Shown here: piece after piece, positions 51,465 to 59,235 of the stretch | How the letters are laid out: each line of letters starts with the position of its first letter | Position numbering within the stretch: position 1 is the stretch's first letter | Source: CAZCVI01 sp964502145 | Lineage (GTDB): Bacteria; Acidobacteriota; Aminicenantia; UBA2199 | Reading direction: 5' to 3' | NCBI GenBank assembly: GCA_964502145.1 | Contig: CAZCVI010000005.1 | Span: 1 to 64,000 of the forward strand | DNA length: 64,000 bases | Position numbers and translations under genes: made by a program | The notes under the pieces: generated by a model | Database searches by the model: none | What the model was told of the DNA's origin: nothing | What the model saw: the letters and a program-made list of their open reading frames with translations, nothing else

Positions 51465-51518
51465 TCAAGAGATAGTGACTCGCTGCCTTTTTTTATTGTC
51501 CTTTTTTTTCCTGGGGAA

Positions 51519-51547
51519 TTGACAATTATTGATTTTCAATTTAAAAT
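51519..51547 (+). promoter_or_regulatory. mpl promoter
   Basis: TTGACA (51519-51524) and TAAAAT (51542-51547) are 17 nt apart. GGAG lies 8 nt before the ATG at 51583. Confidence 0.7.
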
Positions 51548-51582
51548 GCAATATCTTACTTGAAGTCAAACGGAGAATATAT

Positions 51583-52983
51583 ATGAAAGTATTTTTAAGT
51601 GGTATCGCTGGAACGGGTATGAGTTCCTTGGCTGGGTTGTTTAAGGAGAAAGGGTACGACGTATCCGGTTCCGACACGAATTTTTATCCACCAGTTGATA
51701 AAATACTTGAGAACATGAAGGTCCGCTTGTTCAGTCCCTATGCCCCAGAAAACATTGCGCAGGATGTGGATTTTTGTGTCATCGGTAACATTGTCAGCCG
51801 TGGTAATCCAGAAGCTGAATATATTTTGAACAACGGGTTGGAATACTATTCCATGGCCGAAGCATTGTACAAATTTTTTATCAAGGGGAAAAAGTCCGTG
51901 GTAGCTGCAGGGACGCATGGAAAAACTACTATCTCTTCCTTTATCTCTTATTTGCTCCATTATGCCGGACGGAACCCTGGTTTTTTTATTGGTGGCAAGC
52001 CTTTGGATTTTGATGCCAACTATGCACTCGGTCAAGGGGATTGTTTTGTCATTGAAGGGGATGAGTATGAGACCTCTTTTTTTGATCGTTCTTCCAAGTT
52101 TTTAAAGTATCATCCGTATTATTTGATTCTTTCCGCTCTTGAATATGATCATCTTGATTTTTTTTCCGATGAGAGTCTTTATTTAAAAGCGTTCCAAAAT
52201 CTTGTCAACCAGGTGCCTGCCGATGGTTTGATTATTGCCAATATGGATTATCCGATGAATGTAAAAGCACTGGCAAAAGCCTTTACGCCCGTGAAGACGT
52301 ATGGTACCAGCGAGAATTGTGATTATCGGATTGTGGATATCACCTTTGAGAACCCTGGGTATCGTTTTACGTTGCAAACTTCGTCTGGGTCCATGACTTT
52401 TTCCACCACTATGAATGGCAAGTACAATGTGTGGAATTTAACTGCTGGGATTATTCTTGGTTTGCATTTGGGTATCCCGGAGAATATTATTGGTGAAGCT
52501 GTGGCCTCGTTTAAGGGGGTGGAGCGGCGCTTGAATGAGATCAATCGGATTGGTAACACGTTGTTTTTGGAAGATTTTGCCCATCATCCCACCGCTATTC
52601 AGCAGGTATTGGAGAGTGTTAGGGAGAGTTATCCGCAGAAAAAGATTATTGCTCTTTTTGAGCCGCGTAGTTGGAGTTTGCGGCGGAATTTTTTTCAGGA
52701 TCGATTGGCTCAGAGTTTTTTGGCGGCGGATCATATCTTTTTTAAAGAGGTATTTCAGAAAGAGAAGATCGCCGTGGACCAGCGGTTGGATGTCTCTAAG
52801 ATAGAAAAGGAGTTATTGCAAAAGGGAAAGGCTGTCACTATTTTCGAGGAGTTCAGTGAGCTTGAGGATTTTTTACATAGTATGGATTATGATTGTGATA
52901 ATGTGGTGGTGATTCTTTCTAATGGAAGTTTTGGAGATATTCCCCGTTTTGTCAAGGAGCGATTAAAGGCACCAGATAAATAG
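51583..52983 (+). CDS. mpl: UDP-N-acetylmuramate--L-alanyl-gamma-D-glutamyl-meso-diaminopimelate ligase
   Basis: This 466-residue murein-recycling ligase attaches recovered tripeptide to UDP-MurNAc. It has the N-terminal FLSGIAGTGMSSLAGLFKEKG (in part), P-loop VAAGTHGKTTISSFISYLL near residue 108, the Mpl-typical VIEGDEYETSFFDRSSKF near 163 (MurC has ADESDGS here) and LEDFAHHPTAIQQVL near 326. Recycling requires a Gram-negative-type envelope with permease and amidase genes, none of which are in the window. It is separate from the dcw cluster and has its own promoter. Confidence 0.94.
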   Translation: MKVFLSGIAGTGMSSLAGLFKEKGYDVSGSDTNFYPPVDKILENMKVRLFSPYAPENIAQDVDFCVIGNIVSRGNPEAEYILNNGLEYYSMAEALYKFFIKGKKSVVAAGTHGKTTISSFISYLLHYAGRNPGFFIGGKPLDFDANYALGQGDCFVIEGDEYETSFFDRSSKFLKYHPYYLILSALEYDHLDFFSDESLYLKAFQNLVNQVPADGLIIANMDYPMNVKALAKAFTPVKTYGTSENCDYRIVDITFENPGYRFTLQTSSGSMTFSTTMNGKYNVWNLTAGIILGLHLGIPENIIGEAVASFKGVERRLNEINRIGNTLFLEDFAHHPTAIQQVLESVRESYPQKKIIALFEPRSWSLRRNFFQDRLAQSFLAADHIFFKEVFQKEKIAVDQRLDVSKIEKELLQKGKAVTIFEEFSELEDFLHSMDYDCDNVVVILSNGSFGDIPRFVKERLKAPDK

Positions 52984-52996
52984 TCAAAAGTTTTGC

Positions 52997-53030
52997 CCAG
53001 CTTTTTCAAAAGCTGGCCGCCGGAGGCATT
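52997..53030. repeat. Inverted copy of the AATGCCTCCGGCGGCCA border with another hairpin
   Basis: CCAGCTTTTTCAAAAGCTGG (52997-53016) forms the stem, and TGGCCGCCGGAGGCATT (53014-53030) is the complement of the border at 37415-37431. It lies just after the mpl stop and probably terminates it. The stem differs completely from the 37432 stem. Confidence 0.7.
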
Positions 53031-53087
53031 CTTTTCTTTATCTGAAGGGCTTAAAGGTTTTCAATTTCTGCGATGGATGGTATTCTT

Positions 53088-53211
53088 GGATTCACCGCCA
53101 AGTTTTTGAAAACGTTGTGGACGATGTGGACAAAAAAGGCTTTTATTTTTGGCGCACTTAGTCTACTCAGTTTATATCGTCCACGTTTTTTCAAGAATCT
53201 GGCGGTGAATT
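53088..53211. repeat. Modular palindromic element with TGGACGATG-type stem
   Basis: The borders GGATTCACCGCCAA (53088-53101) and TGGCGGTGAAT (53200-53210) match the type copy at 41908-42051. The inner arms contain GTTGTGGACGATGTGGAC and ATATCGTCCACGTT, the repeat seen also at 29226-29315. Nearly the whole element pairs with itself. Together with the hairpin and operators it fills the 52984-53407 gap. Confidence 0.85.
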
Positions 53212-53270
53212 TAAGGTCATTGACCCGGATCAAGGCGATTTCACCCCCTATTTAAAAAAAAATAAAAAAG

Positions 53271-53332
53271 ATGCTAAATTTTTAGCATAAGGTGTTGACT
53301 GGATGAAAAAGACATGCTAAAATTTTAGCATG
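53271..53332 (+). promoter_or_regulatory. BlaI-type operators and promoter
   Basis: Two palindromes lie upstream of the blaI-like gene: ATGCTAAATTTTTAGCAT (53271-53288) and the perfect CATGCTAAAATTTTAGCATG (53313-53332). TTGACT (53295-53300) and TAAAAT (53318-53323) are 17 nt apart, with the -10 box inside the second palindrome. A weaker copy (TGTTGAGTTTCAGCA) follows at 53331-53345. The site layout predicts tight autorepression. Confidence 0.85.
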
Positions 53333-53407
53333 TTGAGTTTCAGCATAAGAAATGAACGGATTAGGTCACTGATTGAAGGTGAAATCGCTGACCTGGAGGT
53401 ATAAAAC

Positions 53408-53791
53408 ATGCGAGGTTTGAAACATTTGAGTCGCCGGGAACGGGAAATCATGGATATTATATATAATCTAGGTGAAGCTACCGCTTCCCTCGTACTTGAG
53501 AAACTTCCCACCCCGCCCAGTTATTCTACTGTCCGTGCATTACTTAAAGTACTGGAAGATAAAGGGCATTTGACTCATAAACTGGATGGTTTGCGTTATG
53601 TTTTCCTGCCTACTATGCCCAGGGAGGAAGCCAGGGAGAATGCATTGAAGCATGTATTGACGACATTTTTCGACAATTCCACGGAAAAAGCAGTCGCTGC
53701 GCTCCTGGATTTATCCGAGGAAAAATTGTCGCCTGAAGATTACGACCGGTTGAGTTTATTGATTACCAAGGCACGGCAAGAAGGGAGGTAA
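53408..53791 (+). CDS. BlaI/MecI-family transcriptional repressor
   Basis: This 127-residue winged-helix repressor has HLSRREREIMDIIYNLGEATA near residue 6, VLEKLPTPPSYSTVRALLKVLEDKGHL (in part) with the recognition helix near 35-55, and a C-terminal dimerisation helix (LLDLSEEKLSPEDYDRL). In relatives the repressor is cleaved or released by the membrane protease encoded next to it. GGAGG precedes the ATG. The BlaR1-like gene follows after 2 nt. No beta-lactamase or PBP2a gene is adjacent, so the regulon is unknown. Strong operators upstream support autoregulation. Confidence 0.9.
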   Translation: MRGLKHLSRREREIMDIIYNLGEATASLVLEKLPTPPSYSTVRALLKVLEDKGHLTHKLDGLRYVFLPTMPREEARENALKHVLTTFFDNSTEKAVAALLDLSEEKLSPEDYDRLSLLITKARQEGR

Positions 53792-53793
53792 CC

Positions 53794-56001
53794 ATGGATT
53801 TTTTATTACATGCCAAAGGGTTTGTCTTATTTGCTGAATTATTTATTAAAAGTTCGCTTATATGCAGTCTGGTTTTGATATTAATCCGCCTATTTCCCAA
53901 GCAATCCGCTGCTTTCCGGCATATTGTTCTGGGTGTTGCTGTGATTGGTTTACTGATTCTTCCCTTTACCCTGGCATTTGGACCGGGTTGGAATACAGGT
54001 ATACCGCAATTGCAGCCCCAGTCGACAGTGGAGAAAACAGTGAACACCGATTTTAAACCCACTCATCGTACCCGCCATAAAATCCTTTCGTTACCCTCTG
54101 AGCGTACAGCTTTGAGTGTTCCTATAGCGCAGCCGAAAACAGTGATCTGGCAATCACTGGGAAAAAATGCGTCTTATGGGTTGATTTTTATATGGGTTTT
54201 GGGGATCGTCTTTTTTATTGCCATTGTATTCATTGGAATTTATGGTACCTCGCGATTGACTCGTAAGGGGGTTCCCGTGGAAGGGTATCCTTGGAAACAG
54301 TTACTTTTGTTTTTTTTAAGTTTATCGCCGATGCGCAGAAAAGTTCGTGTTATTCAGAGTGCTCGTTGTGTTGTACCTATGACGTGCGGTTTGATTTCTC
54401 CTGCTGTTGTTGTGCCGCACCAATCTGCGGCTTGGTCTTTTGAACAATGTTCTTCTGTTTTGTTTCATGAATTGGCACATGTCAAACGCCATGATTTTCC
54501 AGTGCGCATACTTGCCCGGTTGACTTGTGCTCTTTATTGGTTCAATCCGTTGTGCTGGGAAGTTTACCGCACATTAAAACGGGAACAGGAAAAAGCGTGC
54601 GATGAAATGGTCATACAAATCGGCATCAAACCGTCTAGGTATGCTTCCCATCTTCTGGAAATGAGGCGAACTCTGGAAAATAAGCAGCAGCTCCCAACTG
54701 CTGCTCTGGGGATTGCGGATGCTGCTGAATTTAAAGAACGTCTTGTCCACATATTAAAAAATCAAATAAACATAAAGGAGGTAAAAGTGAAAACAAAAAT
54801 CTTTATTTTGGTCATTGGCATGATGGTTATTTTATTTATTGGAATGGCAAAGGCAGACTCCGTGGTTGCTTCGTATCCTACGGACGATAAGAAACTGGAA
54901 AAAAATTCCGTGGATTTTGAAAAGGTGATTAAAAAACTGGAAATCCAGATGCTGGAAGTAGAGAAAGCCATTGATGCGCAAAAAACCATGATTGGACAAC
55001 TGGGTGAAGATGAACGGAATGAAAAATCAGAACACCTGGAATTAAAATTGGAAAAAATCCTGGAACAGATTGAAGCCACCTCGGACAAAATTGAGGAATC
55101 ATTGGAAAGTGATCCTCCACCGAACGAAGAAACCCTTCAAAAACTGCAAGGCAAACTTGATAAGTTAATGGACATGGAACAAGCACTGGAAAAGAAGGGT
55201 TCTGAATGGGAAGAAATAGTAGTGAAATTATCTGGGGAAGAAGCCCGAGTTGAAAGCGAACAAATGAAACGATTGGAGGAAGAATCCAAGAAAATGGAAC
55301 TGGAATCCTTCAAGCTTGAAAAAGAAGCGCGCAAGCTGGAACTGGAATCCAGGAAACTGGATGAACAATCCCGGTTGCTTGAAGCAAAACAAAACGAAGA
55401 GGCAGATATAAACACCCAGAAGAAGCTGGAAGAAGCATCCAAGAATCTGGAAAAAGAAGCTGAAAAACTGGAATTGGAAGCCCAAAAGCTTGAAGAAGAA
55501 GCCCGGATGCTGGAAGAAAAAAGCGAGGCTTTGGAAAGTAAAATGGAACAATTGGAACCTTTGGAACCATTAGCACCTTTAGCGCCATTAGAACCATTAG
55601 CACCACTGGCACCATTAGCACCACTAACGCCATTGGAAAAATTGGGTGGCGAAGAACATGAATTCCAAGAACTTATTGTGGCGGATCAAAAAAGCCTCAA
55701 AATGAAAGACTCCCGTATGGTTTCTACTTTTATTGCCGAGGGTTCTTTTTCAAAAGCTCAGGTGGATCGTTTTAAGCAGGCAGTTGCAACCCTTAGAGCC
55801 GGGCTTCCTGCCAGTTTTGAAGTGGTGGTCGATGTAAATGAGGAAATGAACCGGGTCAGTATTTATTGTCCGCAACAAGAACCCAAATCCAGCCCGCAGT
55901 TGAAGCAACAAATTACAGATTCTTTTAAGAAGTACCAGACCATATTGAATAAGTCGCAGGGCAACGAAGAAGTCGACTTTATCAAGATTATTAAAGAATA
56001 G
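53794..56001 (+). CDS. BlaR1/MecR1-like M56 metalloprotease with coiled-coil sensor region
   Basis: This 735-residue membrane protein has an N-terminal bundle of hydrophobic segments (about 8-30, 35-55, 128-150) and an M56 protease domain with LFHELAHVKRHDF, the zinc H-E-x-x-H near 225. One more membrane segment (about 332-350, FILVIGMMVILFIGMA) ends the domain. Instead of a penicillin-binding sensor the outer part is a long charged coiled coil (about 360-585; units such as KKMELESFKLEKEARKLELE). A P-L-A-P/P-L-E-P repeat (about 588-612) and a folded tail follow. It presumably senses an envelope signal and inactivates the BlaI-type repressor. The sensor region is unlike the usual BlaR1. Confidence 0.83.
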   Translation: MDFLLHAKGFVLFAELFIKSSLICSLVLILIRLFPKQSAAFRHIVLGVAVIGLLILPFTLAFGPGWNTGIPQLQPQSTVEKTVNTDFKPTHRTRHKILSLPSERTALSVPIAQPKTVIWQSLGKNASYGLIFIWVLGIVFFIAIVFIGIYGTSRLTRKGVPVEGYPWKQLLLFFLSLSPMRRKVRVIQSARCVVPMTCGLISPAVVVPHQSAAWSFEQCSSVLFHELAHVKRHDFPVRILARLTCALYWFNPLCWEVYRTLKREQEKACDEMVIQIGIKPSRYASHLLEMRRTLENKQQLPTAALGIADAAEFKERLVHILKNQINIKEVKVKTKIFILVIGMMVILFIGMAKADSVVASYPTDDKKLEKNSVDFEKVIKKLEIQMLEVEKAIDAQKTMIGQLGEDERNEKSEHLELKLEKILEQIEATSDKIEESLESDPPPNEETLQKLQGKLDKLMDMEQALEKKGSEWEEIVVKLSGEEARVESEQMKRLEEESKKMELESFKLEKEARKLELESRKLDEQSRLLEAKQNEEADINTQKKLEEASKNLEKEAEKLELEAQKLEEEARMLEEKSEALESKMEQLEPLEPLAPLAPLEPLAPLAPLAPLTPLEKLGGEEHEFQELIVADQKSLKMKDSRMVSTFIAEGSFSKAQVDRFKQAVATLRAGLPASFEVVVDVNEEMNRVSIYCPQQEPKSSPQLKQQITDSFKKYQTILNKSQGNEEVDFIKIIKE

Positions 56002-56021
56002 AGGAAGGGATTTTACCACGA

Positions 56022-56104
56022 GGACGCACTGGACTTACTGGACAAGCTGGACAAAATTCAAAGGTTTTGGAAAGTCCAGTTGGTCCAGAATGTCCAGTGC
56101 GTCC
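56022..56104. repeat. Palindrome of TGGAC(N4) 9-nt repeats
   Basis: Left-hand units GGACGCACT, GGACTTACT, GGACAAGCT (from 56022) pair with right-hand GTCCAGTTGGTCCAGAATGT (from 56074) and GTCCAGTGCGTCC (ending 56104). The loop is about 20 nt. It lies after the M56 gene and before the next promoter, and would work as a terminator. Confidence 0.75.
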
Positions 56105-56129
56105 AGATAGTCCCGTCTTTTCTTCTTGG

Positions 56130-56158
56130 TTGAAATTACTGGATACTGATGGTATACT
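56130..56158 (+). promoter_or_regulatory. Promoter of the DUF1703 ATPase gene
   Basis: TTGAAA (56130-56135) and TATACT (56153-56158) are 17 nt apart. GGGTGA lies 6 nt before the ATG at 56177. Confidence 0.6.
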
Positions 56159-56176
56159 TATACCGGGTGAATAAAT

Positions 56177-57940
56177 ATGAAAATGAAAAAACTGCCTATT
56201 GGTATCTCGGATTTTAAAGATGTCGTGTCTGGAGATTATTATTATATTGATAAAACACTTTTTATCAAAGAGGTTTTAGACAAAGGTAGCAAAATCTTGC
56301 TCATCCCTCGACCCAGGCGTTTTGGGAAAACCCTTAATCTTTCCATGATGAGATACTTTTATAGTTGTTGCCCGGAGAAAGTATCTCTGGATGCTGGGGG
56401 TCATTATCCTGTCAATAAAAACGATTTAGCCAAGAATTCCTATGCCCAATTATTCACGCACCTTAATATCGCCCAGACAGGAGAGGAATACACGAATAAA
56501 ATGGGTAAACACCCCGTTATCTTTTTTTCCTTTCGCGGCATTAAAGAAACAACGTTTAAAAATTGCCTGGCACAAATGAAGCAGCTCATTATTGACGAAT
56601 ATCTAAAACACGACTACCTGCTGAATAGTCCGCTAATAAAACCAACGGAAAAGAAATTTTTCCAAAATATTATTGATGGCAAAGGCAGTATCATTGACTA
56701 TGGGAATAGTTTGGAAAAACTGTTGCACTTCTTGAGCCGATATTATGAGGAACGGGTCGTGATTTTGATCGACGAATATGACGCCCCCATTCATGCTGGT
56801 TTCACTTATAAGTACTATGATGCCATCGTCAATTTTATGCGGAATTTTTTGGGTGGTGGTTTGAAGGATACCGATGAATATTTGGAGAAAAGTGTTATCA
56901 CTGGTATTCTTCGTATAGCCAAAGAATCCATATTTTCAGGTCTAAACAACCCGGGGGTATACACTTTGACGTCAAACCAATTCAACGATAAATTCGGATT
57001 CACCGAAACAGAAATTGAGATGCTGCTGACGGATTTTAATCTCCTCCATCGGTACGAGGAAATAAAAAAATGGTACAATGGTTACATGTTCGGCGACCAA
57101 ACCATTTATAATCCCTGGTCTATTATCAATTTTATTGAAGATATCGACCATGAAATACTTCCCTACTGGATCAATACGTCCAATAATGAATTGATCAACA
57201 TGCTACTTTCCCATGGCGGCAAAGAATTAAAGGAAGAACTGGAACAATTGATCCAAGGTGAATCAATCGAAAAGGTCATCGATGAAAACATCGTCATGAA
57301 AGAGATAACCGAGCGCGATGATTTGCTCTGGAGCTTCCTTTTATTTTGTGGTTATTTAAAATTCACTGCAAAACGTATGGACGAATCTTCGGGAACCATG
57401 TATTACACCCTCTCTATTCCCAATCTGGAAGTGCGGATCACTTATCTTAATATTGTCAAGCATTATTTTTCAGCAAAAATAAAAAACAGCAGATTGGAGA
57501 GTATGCTCAAGGCATTAATTGAAGGGGATGTGCTCCTCTTTGAAGAAATACTGCAAGATGTCGTGGCCACGGTTTTTAGTTACCATGATTTTAATCGGGA
57601 ACCCGAACGAGTTTATCATGCATTGGTAGCTGGGTTGTTGGTTTGGATTTCGGAAACCCATGAAATAAAATCCAATCGCGAATCAGGCTATGGTAGATAT
57701 GATATTATGATTTTTCCTAAAAACCGCGCACTATTGGGTTATGTGATTGAATTCAAAGCAGTACACAAACGCAGAAAAGAGACAGTCGCTACTGCCACCA
57801 CCGCAGCGCTTAAACAAATCGAAGATAATAAATACGAATTAGAACTACTCGAACGGGGCATTCATCACATAAAAAAACTGGCAGTGGTGTTCAACGGGAA
57901 AAAGGTTTCGGTGACCGAGAGCGGAGAAAAGATTAAGTAA
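56177..57940 (+). CDS. AAA-ATPase-like / PD-(D/E)XK (DUF1703) protein
   Basis: This 587-residue protein has the family start LPIGISDFKDVVSGDYYYIDKT (in part), a P-loop RPRRFGKTLNLSMMRYF near residue 47, Walker B VVILIDEYDAPIHAG near 194, and sensor-like GILRIAKESIFSGLNN near 240. The C-terminal DUF1703 nuclease-like domain contains GYGRYDIMIFPKNRALLGYVIEFKA (in part) near 506, a D...E-F-K core. Such genes are abundant in gut and uncultured bacteria and have no proven function. It sits at the head of a cluster of nuclease-type genes and could belong to a defence or mobile-element island. Confidence 0.88.
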   Translation: MKMKKLPIGISDFKDVVSGDYYYIDKTLFIKEVLDKGSKILLIPRPRRFGKTLNLSMMRYFYSCCPEKVSLDAGGHYPVNKNDLAKNSYAQLFTHLNIAQTGEEYTNKMGKHPVIFFSFRGIKETTFKNCLAQMKQLIIDEYLKHDYLLNSPLIKPTEKKFFQNIIDGKGSIIDYGNSLEKLLHFLSRYYEERVVILIDEYDAPIHAGFTYKYYDAIVNFMRNFLGGGLKDTDEYLEKSVITGILRIAKESIFSGLNNPGVYTLTSNQFNDKFGFTETEIEMLLTDFNLLHRYEEIKKWYNGYMFGDQTIYNPWSIINFIEDIDHEILPYWINTSNNELINMLLSHGGKELKEELEQLIQGESIEKVIDENIVMKEITERDDLLWSFLLFCGYLKFTAKRMDESSGTMYYTLSIPNLEVRITYLNIVKHYFSAKIKNSRLESMLKALIEGDVLLFEEILQDVVATVFSYHDFNREPERVYHALVAGLLVWISETHEIKSNRESGYGRYDIMIFPKNRALLGYVIEFKAVHKRRKETVATATTAALKQIEDNKYELELLERGIHHIKKLAVVFNGKKVSVTESGEKIK

Positions 57941-57982
57941 ATATAGCAAACCGATAAACCAAGAATTCTGAACGGAGATATA

Positions 57983-59149
57983 GTGTCCAAAGTGAAGCAA
58001 GAAAACAAGAAGAAAAAGCAGCTCACATTTGTGGAGTTAGTCGAATCAATTCGGGAAACACATGATCTATTATCGGTTCAAGCGACCAAGGCGGTTAATA
58101 TAAGCCTGACCTTGAGAAACTGGATCATAGGATTTTTTATCCGGGAATACGAGCAAAATGGAAAAGATCGTGCCGAATACGGTATCCAGCTCATAGAACG
58201 GCTTGCAATGCATCTGCAAAAGGGCCTGGATGAGTGTTATTCATCCCGGTATTTGCGCCTCTGTCGCCAATTCTATGAAACCTATCCACAGATTCGGAAA
58301 TCGCTGATTTCCAAATCCAGCTTAATTGAAAATGGGAAATCGTTGATTTCCAAATTTTCGGATAACTCTGCCGATGACAACAAAGGTGATGACCGAATCA
58401 CACCCGCCCACCAGGAAGTACCGCCAGTAAAATTGCTCCAACGCTTATCGTTCACCCATTTTATAGAGTTGCTTAAATGTTCCGATTCACTCCAGCGCGT
58501 TTTTTATGAGGTTGAGTGTATTCGCGGAAATTGGTCGGTAAGGGAACTGAAACGACAGATTGGCACGCTCTACTATGAACGCTCCGGGCTTTCCACGAAT
58601 AAAATAAAACTGGCAGCCCTGGTACAGTCCAAAACGGAAAAAAACGAATCAAGACTTACTATCCGTGACCCCTATATTTTCGAATTCCTCGGCCTCAAAT
58701 CGAAAGAGGTTATGGGTGAATCGGACATTGAAGACGCGCTTCTGGATAAACTCCAAGAATTTCTCCTTGAACTTGGTTATGGATTCTGTTTTGAAGCCCG
58801 GCAGAAGCGCATACTCATTGGTTCAAAATATTTCTTTGTAGACCTTGTATTTTACCACCGGATTCTTAAATGTCATGTCCTCATTGAGTTGAAACTTCAT
58901 GAATTCAGTCATGAACATCTTGGGCAACTTAACACGTATGTGAGCTGGTATAAAAAGAATGTCACCACCGATGGCGATAATCCACCGATGGGTATTCTGC
59001 TCTGCTCGGAGCGAGAGCATTCGCTTGTTGAATACGCCCTCGCGGGTATGGACAACAGTCTCTTTGTTTCTAAATACCAGCTTGAGCTCCCGAAGAAAGA
59101 AGAGATGCTGAAATTTATTGAGGCGCAGATACGTGAGGTGATAGGATGA
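57983..59149 (+). CDS. DUF1016 (YhcG-type) PD-(D/E)XK nuclease
   Basis: This 388-residue protein has an N-terminal DUF1016_N helical domain (about 15-110; LTLRNWIIGFFIREYEQNGKDRAEYG, in part, and SSRYLRLCRQFYETYPQI) and a C-terminal nuclease domain. The latter shows ESDIEDALLDKLQEFLLELGYGF (in part), then FVDLVFYHRILKCHVLIELKL with the catalytic D...E-x-K near 290-312. The start is GTG with CGGAG upstream. The 110-145 linker has a short direct repeat (KSLISK twice), from a DNA duplication. YhcG-type genes are frequent near restriction systems. It is 42 nt after the DUF1703 gene. Confidence 0.9.
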   Translation: MSKVKQENKKKKQLTFVELVESIRETHDLLSVQATKAVNISLTLRNWIIGFFIREYEQNGKDRAEYGIQLIERLAMHLQKGLDECYSSRYLRLCRQFYETYPQIRKSLISKSSLIENGKSLISKFSDNSADDNKGDDRITPAHQEVPPVKLLQRLSFTHFIELLKCSDSLQRVFYEVECIRGNWSVRELKRQIGTLYYERSGLSTNKIKLAALVQSKTEKNESRLTIRDPYIFEFLGLKSKEVMGESDIEDALLDKLQEFLLELGYGFCFEARQKRILIGSKYFFVDLVFYHRILKCHVLIELKLHEFSHEHLGQLNTYVSWYKKNVTTDGDNPPMGILLCSEREHSLVEYALAGMDNSLFVSKYQLELPKKEEMLKFIEAQIREVIG

Positions 59150-59235
59150 GGGGAGGATAACTTTCGTGCCAGTCCAGTTTCTCATCGGTGACGGAAAGCA
59201 TGGAAAAAATTAAGTAAGAATTCTCACTTAATCTC

